The translations under genes and the position numbers were made by a program. This document shows positions 1-7,472 of a DNA stretch of 10,082 nt, in pieces. Every line of letters starts with the position of its first letter. The stretch's first letter is position 1. The stretch lies in the NCBI GenBank assembly GCA_023427575.1, contig JAEZAY010000481.1, positions 1 to 10,082 of the forward strand. Reading direction: 5' to 3'. The notes beneath the pieces are model-generated. The model did not search any database and was not told the origin of the DNA. It saw only the letters and a program-made list of their open reading frames with translations. This DNA comes from Bacteroidota bacterium (GTDB taxonomy: Bacteria > Bacteroidota > Bacteroidia > Chitinophagales > Chitinophagaceae).

Positions 1-420
1 TGGTAGGACTTACGGGCTACAGAACATTTCCGGGCTCTGGTAACAACTGTTTTTATTTTACGCCGTCCGTTTCAATTTTCTTAACGGATTTCTTCCGAGG
101 CCCAAGGGGCATTTACCCGGACACCAATGACGTTGGGTTCGGGTCTTGTTTCAAGATAATCCGGATGAATTTCGGTTTTTCCGGAAGGCATAGCCGGCGC
201 CTTCCGGAAAAAATGGCCGCTATATCCTTACCCTCCTTTCCTCCTGCCCTATATACCTGAATAAAACCACTCGACACTTTATTAATCCAGATTATAGTGG
301 TTGAATTATTTTGTGTAGCATCCTGAAGGGAACTCTTTTCCCGGCTAATATCTGTGAATGAACCCGGAACCTGGTTTGCTTTTGCCGGACAAATAACTCA
401 TAAAATAAAATCAATACAAT
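1..420. other. Left intergenic region, no firm gene
   Basis: No confident gene is visible. A plus-strand frame is open from the window edge (base 3) to a TGA at 258-260, 85 codons. The opposite strand has a 36-codon ATG frame at 191-81. The two overlap, and neither resembles a family I recognise. The stretch contains a perfect inverted repeat (176-212) and a looser one with arms AACCACT at 265-271 and AGTGGTT at 296-302. The last 60 bases before the M16 gene become A-rich, as is usual for Bacteroidota leaders. A weak match to the Bacteroidota -7 element (TATCTGTG at 349-356) has no convincing -33 partner, so I do not call a promoter. Confidence 0.5.
176..212. repeat. Perfect 14-bp inverted repeat (hairpin)
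   Basis: The left arm 176-189 (TTTTTCCGGAAGGC) is exactly complementary to the right arm 199-212, with a 9-base loop (ATAGCCGGC). T residues lie on the outer left and A residues on the outer right. On either strand this reads T-tract, GC stem, A-tract, the reverse of an intrinsic terminator, where the T-tract follows the stem. It would form a strong RNA or DNA hairpin. Its role is unknown. It may be a structured untranslated region, a palindromic repeat, or the end of an unseen upstream transcript. Confidence 0.75.
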
Positions 421-1809
421 ATGATCCGATTTTCTGCTTTTAGAAAAAGCCGGAATTTACTGGCCCTCCTTCCGCTGGCAGCCCTGCTTTCGTGGAATGA
501 GCCCGGTAAACCCGGAACGAATGAACTGCAAATACCGGTAACTTATTATAAACTCGATAATGGCCTCAAAGTGGTTTTATCGCCGGATAAAACAGCGCCT
601 ACGATAACGGTGGCGGTTTATTATAATATCGGGTTCCGGAATGAACCCCGGAACCGGACCGGATTCGCGCATCTGTTCGAACACATGATGTTCCAGGGTT
701 CAGAAAACCTGGGAAAAATGGAATTCATTCAACTGGTGCAGAAAAATGGCGGCATTCTGAACGGGTCCACCCGGTTCGATTTCACCAATTATTTTGAGGT
801 GATGCCAGCACATAAACTGGAAACAGCCTTATGGGCTGAAGCCGACCGCATGAAGGGATTAAAAATTACCCAGGAGAATCTCACCAATCAGCAGGGCGTG
901 GTAAAAAATGAAGTGAAAGTAAATGTGCTCAATCAGCCCTATGGCGGGTTTCCCTGGCTTGACATGCCGCAATATGCCAATGAGAACTGGTTCAATGCCC
1001 ATAACTTTTATGGCGATCTGGCCGACCTCGATTCAGCTAAACTTGAAGATGTAGATCAGTTTTTTAAAACCTTTTATGCCCCAAACAATGCCGCTTTGGT
1101 GGTGGTGGGCGATTTTGAAATGGCCGATGCAAAAAAATGGATTGAACAGTATTTTGCTAAAATTCCTTCTTCTCAACTTCCTCCGGCTCCCGATCTGAGC
1201 GAACCGCCACAGACAAAAGAAAAACGCTTCACAAAAGAAGATAAGCTTGCCAACAAACCCGCTTTGGCCGTGGCATACAAAATGCCTGAGCGCAATAGCC
1301 CCGAGTATTATGCCATGGGTTTAATCGATCAGATTTTAGTGCAGGGCCAGGATAGCAAACTGCATGAATACCTGGTTCAGAAAAAAGGCTATACAGATAA
1401 TGTAGGCGGTGGTATAAATATCGGGCTTGGAAACATGTTCGACTATAACGGACCCATGCTATGGGTTTCGAACCTGCTTTATGATTCCACTGTTTCGGCA
1501 GATTCAATTATAGCCGTTTATGATAAAGCGGTCAGTGAAATAAAAAATGTCAGCCAGGAGGAAGTGGATCTGGCAATTGTAAAGATGCGTTCAGATCTGT
1601 ATGATGCGCTGGGTTCTTCGTTCGGAATTGGAAAGATTACACTGCTGGCATGCTTTGCCTTGTTTGATGATAATCCTTCGCGGATAAATACACTCGAATC
1701 TGAGTTTAAAAAAATCAGTCCGGCAATCATCCGTAAAACCGCGGAAGAATACCTGAAACCGGAAAACAGAACCATTTTGATTATTGACCCTAAAGCAGGC
1801 AAATCATGA
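421..1809 (+). CDS. M16 family zinc metallopeptidase, catalytic subunit
   Basis: Half-size (462 aa) M16 peptidase related to the mitochondrial processing peptidase beta and PqqL/PqqF group, which cleave peptides inside a clamshell formed by two M16 units. The inverted zinc motif HxxEH is intact: H84, E87, H88 in the stretch HLFEHMMFQ. The third ligand fits E164, 76 residues after H88. The downstream NGSTRFDFTNYFE block (from about residue 114) is the usual M16 substrate-strand region. The N-terminus (about residues 1-24) has basic residues followed by a hydrophobic run, consistent with export or membrane anchoring, although no clean cleavage site is seen. The ATG follows an A-rich leader without a Shine-Dalgarno site. 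The stop overlaps the next gene's start (ATGA, 1806-1809), so the two are probably translated together and form a heterodimer (inferred). The substrate is unknown. Confidence 0.93.
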   Translation: MIRFSAFRKSRNLLALLPLAALLSWNEPGKPGTNELQIPVTYYKLDNGLKVVLSPDKTAPTITVAVYYNIGFRNEPRNRTGFAHLFEHMMFQGSENLGKMEFIQLVQKNGGILNGSTRFDFTNYFEVMPAHKLETALWAEADRMKGLKITQENLTNQQGVVKNEVKVNVLNQPYGGFPWLDMPQYANENWFNAHNFYGDLADLDSAKLEDVDQFFKTFYAPNNAALVVVGDFEMADAKKWIEQYFAKIPSSQLPPAPDLSEPPQTKEKRFTKEDKLANKPALAVAYKMPERNSPEYYAMGLIDQILVQGQDSKLHEYLVQKKGYTDNVGGGINIGLGNMFDYNGPMLWVSNLLYDSTVSADSIIAVYDKAVSEIKNVSQEEVDLAIVKMRSDLYDALGSSFGIGKITLLACFALFDDNPSRINTLESEFKKISPAIIRKTAEEYLKPENRTILIIDPKAGKS

Positions 1810-3197
1810 AAAACAAAATAGTCATCTTATTCGTTGCGGCAGCCACGCTTGTATCATTCTCCACAATAGCTCAAAAGGAAACACCGCCACCGGGCGGAAC
1901 TCCAAAAGATTTCAAACTTTCGGAAAAAAATCTAAAAAAATATCCCAACGGACTAAAGTCGACGCTGGTTCAATATGGCAACTTACCTAAGGTAACGGTA
2001 AGCCTTATTATTAAAACCGGTAATCTGCACGAAGGGGATAACCAGGTTTGGCTGGCAGACCTCACCGGAAATCTGATGAAAGAAGGAACAAAAACCATGA
2101 ACTTCTCGGCGCTGTCAAAAAAAGCCGCCAGAATGGGTGGAAATATTAATGTAAGCACGGGCCTTGCGCAAACCACGGTATCGGGTTCCGTATTGTCTGA
2201 ATACGCAGGTCCTTTTATAGAATTGATTGCCGACCTCGTTATGAATCCTTCACTGCCCGAGTCGGAATTAAAACGGCTGAAAGAGGATCTGAAAAGACAG
2301 TTAAGCGTTCAGAAAACTGTTCCTCAATCGCAGGCACAGGCGGCATTTTTCAGTTCGATGTACAAGGGCCAGCCGCTTGAAAAAATCTTTCCTACCGAAG
2401 AAATGCTGAACAGTTTTACCATCGACATGGTGCGGGAATTTTACAACAGCCAGTTCGGAGCCAAACGTTCGGTCATCTATGTGGTAGGTAAATTTGATGA
2501 AGCCGCTGTGGCCAGGGCCATTCAGAATTCGCTGGGCAAGTGGAAACCCGGCCCTGAAGTGAAGTATCCGCCAATCAAAGAGAATGCAGTTGCCGAAACC
2601 GTGATTGTAGACCGGAAAGCGGCACCGCAAACCACGCTGATGATCGGATTGCCGGTGATACAGCCCACCAATAAAGATTATGTGCCGATGCTGGTAACCA
2701 ATTCCCTGCTGGGCGGATCATTTGGATCCAGGATCACCAGCAATATCCGGGAAAACAAGGGCTATACCTATTCCCCGTTCAGTTCGGTTTCAAACCGCAA
2801 AGGATCTACGCTGTGGATGCAGCAGGCCGATGTAACCAGTGAGCATACCGCCGCTTCTCTCAATGAAATAGAAAAGGAAATCAAACGGCTGCAAAATGAG
2901 CCTCCTTCAAAGGAAGAACTGGATGGAATTAAAAACTATGAAGCCGGGATTTTCGTATTACGGAATTCTTCGCCGGGTGGAATTATCGGCCAGTTGAATT
3001 TTTTGGATCTTTATGGTCTTGAAGACAGCTACCTGAACACGCTGGTCAAAAACATTCACAGTGTTTCGCCTGCAAAAGTGAGTGAGATCACGAAAAAATA
3101 CATTAACTACGATAAGATGTTAAAGGTTATGGTGGGTGATAAGGAGCAGATCGAAAAACAGCTGGGCGAAAGCAAACCGGCACTTAAGCCATTTTGA
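1806..3197 (+). CDS. M16 family peptidase-like protein, non-catalytic partner
   Basis: 463-aa M16 homologue. A classical signal peptide (MKNKIVILFVAAATLVSFST, then IA|QK) predicts cleavage after A22 and periplasmic location. The position of the HxxEH motif reads ADLTGN (about residues 84-89), so D85, G88 and N89 replace the zinc-binding H, E and H, and the subunit should be inactive. The C-terminal half keeps the R...Y pair typical of M16 partner subunits: R315 and Y322 in IRENKGYTYS. This is the classic split of catalytic and substrate-binding duties known from MPP alpha/beta and bacterial M16 pairs. The start overlaps the upstream stop by four bases, which argues for coupled translation with the catalytic gene. 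The 97-bp gap downstream leads to tldD on the same strand. A possible short stem there (3221-3225 with 3232-3236) is too AT-rich to call a terminator. Confidence 0.92.
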   Translation: MKNKIVILFVAAATLVSFSTIAQKETPPPGGTPKDFKLSEKNLKKYPNGLKSTLVQYGNLPKVTVSLIIKTGNLHEGDNQVWLADLTGNLMKEGTKTMNFSALSKKAARMGGNINVSTGLAQTTVSGSVLSEYAGPFIELIADLVMNPSLPESELKRLKEDLKRQLSVQKTVPQSQAQAAFFSSMYKGQPLEKIFPTEEMLNSFTIDMVREFYNSQFGAKRSVIYVVGKFDEAAVARAIQNSLGKWKPGPEVKYPPIKENAVAETVIVDRKAAPQTTLMIGLPVIQPTNKDYVPMLVTNSLLGGSFGSRITSNIRENKGYTYSPFSSVSNRKGSTLWMQQADVTSEHTAASLNEIEKEIKRLQNEPPSKEELDGIKNYEAGIFVLRNSSPGGIIGQLNFLDLYGLEDSYLNTLVKNIHSVSPAKVSEITKKYINYDKMLKVMVGDKEQIEKQLGESKPALKPF

Positions 3198-3294
3198 TTT
3201 TATACCAATTCAATATTCTTAAGTTTTAAACAACTTGTTTATATTGGATCCAAATTTCTTGCCCCGTTCATAATCATCCTTTAAATACAATACG

Positions 3295-4929
3295 TTGAAA
3301 AGAAAAGATTTTCTATACCTGTCGGGTATTGGTTTGGCTGGATCCTTTCTTTCCGGAATTCCACTCGTAGGAAAAGCGATTGCACCGGAAGAAAGTCTGA
3401 ATACGGTAGATACGGCGGTCAAAAAAAGAATGGCCGATATCGCTTTAAATGCAGCCCGCTCGAGGGGTGCCACTTATACCGATGCCCGGATCGGGCGCTA
3501 CGTAAATCAATATATTATAACGAGGGAAGATAAAGTAGAAAACCTGGTGAATACCGAAAGTTATGGGATGGGAATCCGGGTGATCGCCAATGGGGCCTGG
3601 GGCTTTGCTGCTACCGATGTTCTTACCAACGACAGTATAGCAAAAACCGCCGAACTGGCGGTACAGATCGCGAAAGAAAATTCCAAACTGATTTCCGAGC
3701 CGGTTCAACTGGCACCACAAAAAGGATATGGGGAGGTAAGCTGGAAAACCCCGATCGCGAAAAACGCTTTTGAAGTTCCAATGAAAGAAAAAGTAGATCT
3801 TTTACTGTCGGTAAATGATGCGGCGATGAAAAACGGCGCCAACTATATCAATAGTTTTATCTTTCTCGTGAACGAACAAAAGTATTTTGCGTCAACGGAT
3901 GGTTCTTATATAGATCAGGATGTTCACCGGATCTGGCCTACATTCTTCATTACTAAGATCGACGCGAAAACCGGGAAATTTGAAACCAGAAACGCCCTCA
4001 GTGCGCCCAGTGGAATGGGGTATGAATATTTAAACCCGAGGGCTGCAGACAAGATCAGCAGCCAGACCACCCTGTACAAAAACAGCTATGATATGCTGGA
4101 AGACGCTATTAACGGTGCAAAACAGGCTGGTCAGAAACTGAGTGCCAAATCGGTGGAGCCTGGCAAATATGATCTTGTCCTCGACCCCTCGCATCTATGG
4201 TTAACCATACACGAATCGGTGGGTCATCCTTCCGAACTGGACCGCGTGCTTGGGTATGAAGCCAATTTTGCCGGAACCAGCTTTCTGACGCTCGACAAAT
4301 GGGAAAGCGGCAATTTCAGGTTTGGCAATGAAAAAGTGAATCTCTTTGCCGATAAAGTGCAGAAGGGTTCTCTGGGTGCGGTTGGATATGACGATGAGGG
4401 CGTAAAAACAAAACAGTGGGATATTATTAAAGATGGAAAGCTGGTCAATTACCAGGCAATCCGCGATCAGGCGCATATCATTAAACAAAACGAATCGCAT
4501 GGATGCTGCTATGCTGATAACTGGTCGAGTGTTCAGTTTCAGCGCATGCCCAATGTTAGTTTGCAGGCCGGCAAAGAAAAAAAATCGGTGAATGATCTGA
4601 TCAGGGATGTTGAAAAAGGAATTTATATTATCGGCGATGGCTCATTTTCGATTGACCAGCAGCGTTATAACTTCCAGTTCGGCGGCCAGTTATTTTATGA
4701 GATCAATAAAGGAAAGATCACCGGCATGCTGAAAGATGTAGCCTATCAGTCGAATACCCAGGAATTCTGGAATTCCTGTGCCGGGATCTGCGATGAACAG
4801 GATTACCGCCTCGGCGGGTCTTTCTTTGACGGGAAGGGACAACCGATGCAGACAAGTGCCGTAAGTCATGGCAGTGCCACTACCCGCTTTAATGGTGTAA
4901 ACGTTATTAATACAGCCAGAAAAATTTGA
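3295..4929 (+). CDS. tldD: TldD, metal-binding subunit of TldD/TldE peptidase
   Basis: Zinc metallopeptidase of the TldD/PmbA family (M103). In E. coli the TldD-TldE dimer degrades unfolded peptides and matures microcin B17. The metal motif HExxxH is intact: H306, E307, H311 in IHESVGHPSE. C499 (AGICDE) lies where the family has its cysteine near the C-terminus. At 544 aa it is longer than E. coli TldD (about 480), mainly from an N-terminal extension: KRKDFLYLSGIGLAG, a hydrophobic run, then AIA near residue 30. This resembles a Tat leader with RK in place of RR, or a Sec signal. The start is TTG: no in-frame ATG occurs between the upstream stop (3271-3273) and this codon. ATG at 3430 (M46) would give a leaderless form of ordinary length. 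It is followed one base later by tldE, so the two are co-transcribed. Confidence 0.93.
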   Translation: MKRKDFLYLSGIGLAGSFLSGIPLVGKAIAPEESLNTVDTAVKKRMADIALNAARSRGATYTDARIGRYVNQYIITREDKVENLVNTESYGMGIRVIANGAWGFAATDVLTNDSIAKTAELAVQIAKENSKLISEPVQLAPQKGYGEVSWKTPIAKNAFEVPMKEKVDLLLSVNDAAMKNGANYINSFIFLVNEQKYFASTDGSYIDQDVHRIWPTFFITKIDAKTGKFETRNALSAPSGMGYEYLNPRAADKISSQTTLYKNSYDMLEDAINGAKQAGQKLSAKSVEPGKYDLVLDPSHLWLTIHESVGHPSELDRVLGYEANFAGTSFLTLDKWESGNFRFGNEKVNLFADKVQKGSLGAVGYDDEGVKTKQWDIIKDGKLVNYQAIRDQAHIIKQNESHGCCYADNWSSVQFQRMPNVSLQAGKEKKSVNDLIRDVEKGIYIIGDGSFSIDQQRYNFQFGGQLFYEINKGKITGMLKDVAYQSNTQEFWNSCAGICDEQDYRLGGSFFDGKGQPMQTSAVSHGSATTRFNGVNVINTARKI

Positions 4930-4930
4930 T

Positions 4931-6268
4931 ATGCCCATACTAACAAAACCGGAAGCAGAAGCATTATTAAAAAAGATTCTTTCGTATTCGAAGGCCGACG
5001 AATGCGAAGTAAATATTGGAAGCAGCGAGAGGGGTAATATCCGTTATGCGCGGAATGCCGTTTCTACCAGTGGTGGTATCAGTCAGAATTCCGTTGTCAT
5101 TGCCTCCGCATTCGGCAAAAAACTGGGAATCGTGACGCTGAATGAATTTGATGATGCTTCATTGGAAAAGGCCGTTAGAAAATCGGAGGAACTGGCGAAG
5201 CTGGCTCCTGAAAATCCTGAGTATGTCCCTTTTCTTGGACCTCAGCAATATATTGAAAGCAACAAAACATTTGTGGCTTCTACGGCGGCCATCAGCCCGA
5301 AAGAACGCGCCGACGCGGTAGCCGGCAGTTTACAGATTGCCAAAGAAAACCAATTGACGGCGGCCGGATTTCTTGAAAACGGCTCGGGCTTTTCGGCAAT
5401 GGCCAATTCAAAAGGATTGTTTGCTTACAATACGGCAACGAATGTCAACTTTTCGGTAACGTTAAGAACCAGCGACGGAAAAGGATCGGGATATGCCACC
5501 AAGGGTTATAACGACTTTTCGAAACTGGACGTAAAAAAAGCTACATCCATTGCTGCGCAAAAAGCGGTGCGATCCACGGAAGCGAGGGCCATCGAACCCG
5601 GCAAGTACACCGTAATACTGGAACCCGCTGCTGCCGCTGTTTTGCTTGAAAATATCTTTTATGCAATGGATGCCCGCCAGGCGGATGAGGGAAGAAGTTT
5701 TTTAAGTAAGCCGGGCGGAAAAACAAAACTCAATGAAAAACTGGTAGATGAAAGGGTCAGCTTTTATTCAGATCCCCTGAACGATGAATTGCCTACACAG
5801 CCCTGGTCGGGCGATGGCAGGCCGCAGGAAAAAGTAACCTGGATTGATAAAGGGGTGATAAAAAACTTATACTACTCGCGGTTCTGGGCCGAGAAAAAAG
5901 GCGTAAAAGCGGTTCCGGCCCCAAATGCACTGATCATGGACGGAGGCAACACTTCACTGGAAGATATGATCAAAAGCACTGAAAAAGGAATTCTGGTAAC
6001 CCGCCTTTGGTATATCCGGTCGGTAGATCCGCAAACACTGCTTTTAACCGGGCTGACCCGCGATGGCACTTTTTATATCGAAAATGGTGAAATCAAGTTT
6101 CCGGTTAAAAATTTCCGCTTTAATGAAAGCCCGATTATTATGCTGAACAACCTGGAAACACTGGGAATCCCCGAGCGGACGGTAAGCGGGGAATCGGATA
6201 ACCATTACCTTATTCCGCCGATGAAAATCCGCGACTTTACTTTTACATCACTGTCGGATGCGGTGTAA
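4931..6268 (+). CDS. pmbA: TldE/PmbA, non-catalytic subunit of TldD/TldE peptidase
   Basis: 445 aa, the usual length for PmbA/TldE (about 450). It is homologous to TldD: GKYTVILEPAAAAVLLEN (from residue 224) aligns with the TldD stretch leading into HExxxH. Here the metal residues are E240, N241 and A245 instead of H, E and H, so this subunit should not bind zinc, as known for TldE. The N-terminal domain covers roughly residues 1-190 and the C-terminal beta-rich domain 220-445. The start ATG lies one base after the tldD TGA, so coupled translation is likely. There is no signal peptide (MPILTKPEAEALLKK is an amphipathic, charged start), in contrast with the leader on TldD. It is expected to form the active peptidase only together with TldD. 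Confidence 0.93.
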   Translation: MPILTKPEAEALLKKILSYSKADECEVNIGSSERGNIRYARNAVSTSGGISQNSVVIASAFGKKLGIVTLNEFDDASLEKAVRKSEELAKLAPENPEYVPFLGPQQYIESNKTFVASTAAISPKERADAVAGSLQIAKENQLTAAGFLENGSGFSAMANSKGLFAYNTATNVNFSVTLRTSDGKGSGYATKGYNDFSKLDVKKATSIAAQKAVRSTEARAIEPGKYTVILEPAAAAVLLENIFYAMDARQADEGRSFLSKPGGKTKLNEKLVDERVSFYSDPLNDELPTQPWSGDGRPQEKVTWIDKGVIKNLYYSRFWAEKKGVKAVPAPNALIMDGGNTSLEDMIKSTEKGILVTRLWYIRSVDPQTLLLTGLTRDGTFYIENGEIKFPVKNFRFNESPIIMLNNLETLGIPERTVSGESDNHYLIPPMKIRDFTFTSLSDAV

Positions 6269-6476
6269 TAGTTTTTGTAAAATTTCGGCCATACTGCCTG
6301 GAACTGGCGCAGATCTGCATTAGGGCCCTGGATGGCGCGGATCTGTGCCTTTAAAATTCGATTTGATATTGAAGGTATAAACTACCAGTCCATACAGGCA
6401 GGGAGACATCATCACGCCCCGCCCCTGCCGCATCTCTGTGCGGAGAACCGGGATAATAAGTTATGTTCCGCAGCGC
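6269..6476. other. Convergent intergenic region
   Basis: 208 bp between the tldE stop and the stop of the oppositely oriented deacylase. Transcription from both sides ends here, but no classical GC stem followed by a T-run is present. It contains a repeated palindromic element (6306-6349) and, close to the deacylase stop, overlapping small stems: CCGCA 6428-6432 with TGCGG 6439-6443, or TGCGGA 6439-6444 with TCCGCA 6467-6472. Either might help termination. A GC-rich patch (about 6416-6430) adjoins them. No gene of its own is supported. Confidence 0.5.
6306..6349. repeat. REP-like repeated palindromic element
   Basis: GGCGCAGATCTG at 6306-6317 is repeated as GGCGCGGATCTG at 6334-6345, with one difference in 12. 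The outer ends also pair: GGCGCAGATC (6306-6315) with GATCTGTGCC (6340-6349), ten pairs including one G-U. GCAGATCTGC (6309-6318) is itself a perfect palindrome and GGGCCC sits in the loop. Direct copies plus a hairpin between convergent genes are typical of REP/BIME-type intergenic elements. The family assignment is inference. It may also act as a bidirectional transcript end. Confidence 0.5.
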
Positions 6477-7472
6477 CTATTTTTTACCCGGACCATAAAT
6501 CGGTTGTCCATTTCTGTTACCGGTATGCACTTCAGCATCGACGGTTATGGCTCCGTTTACCAGAACATAATGGATGCCTTTTGAATAGGCATGGGGTTGT
6601 TCAAAGCTGGCCATATCGGTGATGGTTTCCGGATCAAAAACAATAATATCTGCCGCAAAACCTTCTTTCAGCAGACCGCGGTTTTTGAGGTTGAATTTCT
6701 GGGCGGCGAGGGAAGTCATCCGGCGGATGGCCTCTTCCAGGGTAATGATATTTTGTTCGCGCACATATCGTCCCAATACTCTTGCATTGGTGCCATAAGC
6801 CCGGGGGTGCGGCATCCCGCGTCCCGGAATCGGCACGCCGGCATCTGCGCCAAACATACTGTATGGATATTTCATGATGTTCCGCACATCCACTTCATTC
6901 ATACTATGGTAAATCATTTGAGCTCCGCCTTTTTCAAGCATGTCGAGAATGGTTTCCGCTTCATTGGAAGCCCTGGGCTTTCTTCCCATTCGCTTATTGA
7001 TCTCCGTTATACTTTTTCCGTTGAAGCTGGTATCGGCGCGGTAGCTGGCCACTACCGCATAACTGTAGTTTTTAAATTTATAAGCGGCCAGCTGGCGCAA
7101 CATCTCCTTTTTAATTTGTTTTCGGGTTTGAGGATCCTTAAGCCGCGACTTCATCGAATCATCACCACCGGCAAATACCCACTCGGGCACCCGAACGCCC
7201 AGATTCGTGCTGCTTGCCGTATACGGATACTGATCGATGGTAACCTCGAGGCCTTCTTTCCTGGCCTTATCAATCATTCCAACGGTTATTACTGATTTCC
7301 CCCAGTTGCCTTTCCCGCCAATCTTAAAATGCGAGATCTGAACCGGAATGTCCGCCTGCCGGCCAATATCAATGGCTTCATTTATTGCCGCTTCCACTGA
7401 ATTTTCCTCATTACGGATATGAGAGGCATAAACCCCATTATACTTAGCGGCGGCCTTTGCCAGACTCACCAC
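6477..7472 (-). CDS. C-terminal fragment of the split N-acyl-D-amino-acid deacylase
   Basis: This is the same frame as the N-terminal fragment, directly after the TAA: 331 codons starting GTG GTG AGT. It contains H210, H240 and D402 (numbering of the joined protein) and the C-terminal strand, but no signal peptide and no HxH motif. A GTG restart is formally possible, but I see no ribosome site designed for it, since upstream sequence is deacylase coding DNA. It is best treated as part of the broken gene, not as an independent protein. Confidence 0.55.
   Translation of the reverse strand: MVSLAKAAAKYNGVYASHIRNEENSVEAAINEAIDIGRQADIPVQISHFKIGGKGNWGKSVITVGMIDKARKEGLEVTIDQYPYTASSTNLGVRVPEWVFAGGDDSMKSRLKDPQTRKQIKKEMLRQLAAYKFKNYSYAVVASYRADTSFNGKSITEINKRMGRKPRASNEAETILDMLEKGGAQMIYHSMNEVDVRNIMKYPYSMFGADAGVPIPGRGMPHPRAYGTNARVLGRYVREQNIITLEEAIRRMTSLAAQKFNLKNRGLLKEGFAADIIVFDPETITDMASFEQPHAYSKGIHYVLVNGAITVDAEVHTGNRNGQPIYGPGKK

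Noticed and set aside
358..396. 12-codon ATG frame just before the M16 gene
   Set aside because: Too short and without a recognisable start context; expected by chance.
3221..3236. Possible terminator between the second M16 gene and tldD
   Set aside because: Five-bp AT-rich stem without a T-run; too weak to call.
6332..6622. 96-codon plus-strand open frame across the convergent gap
   Set aside because: It runs into the deacylase coding region on the other strand and its sequence looks unstructured (His/Arg/Cys rich), with no family resemblance.
6591..7295. 234-codon plus-strand open frame
   Set aside because: It lies wholly antisense to the well-supported deacylase frame, which carries all the family motifs.
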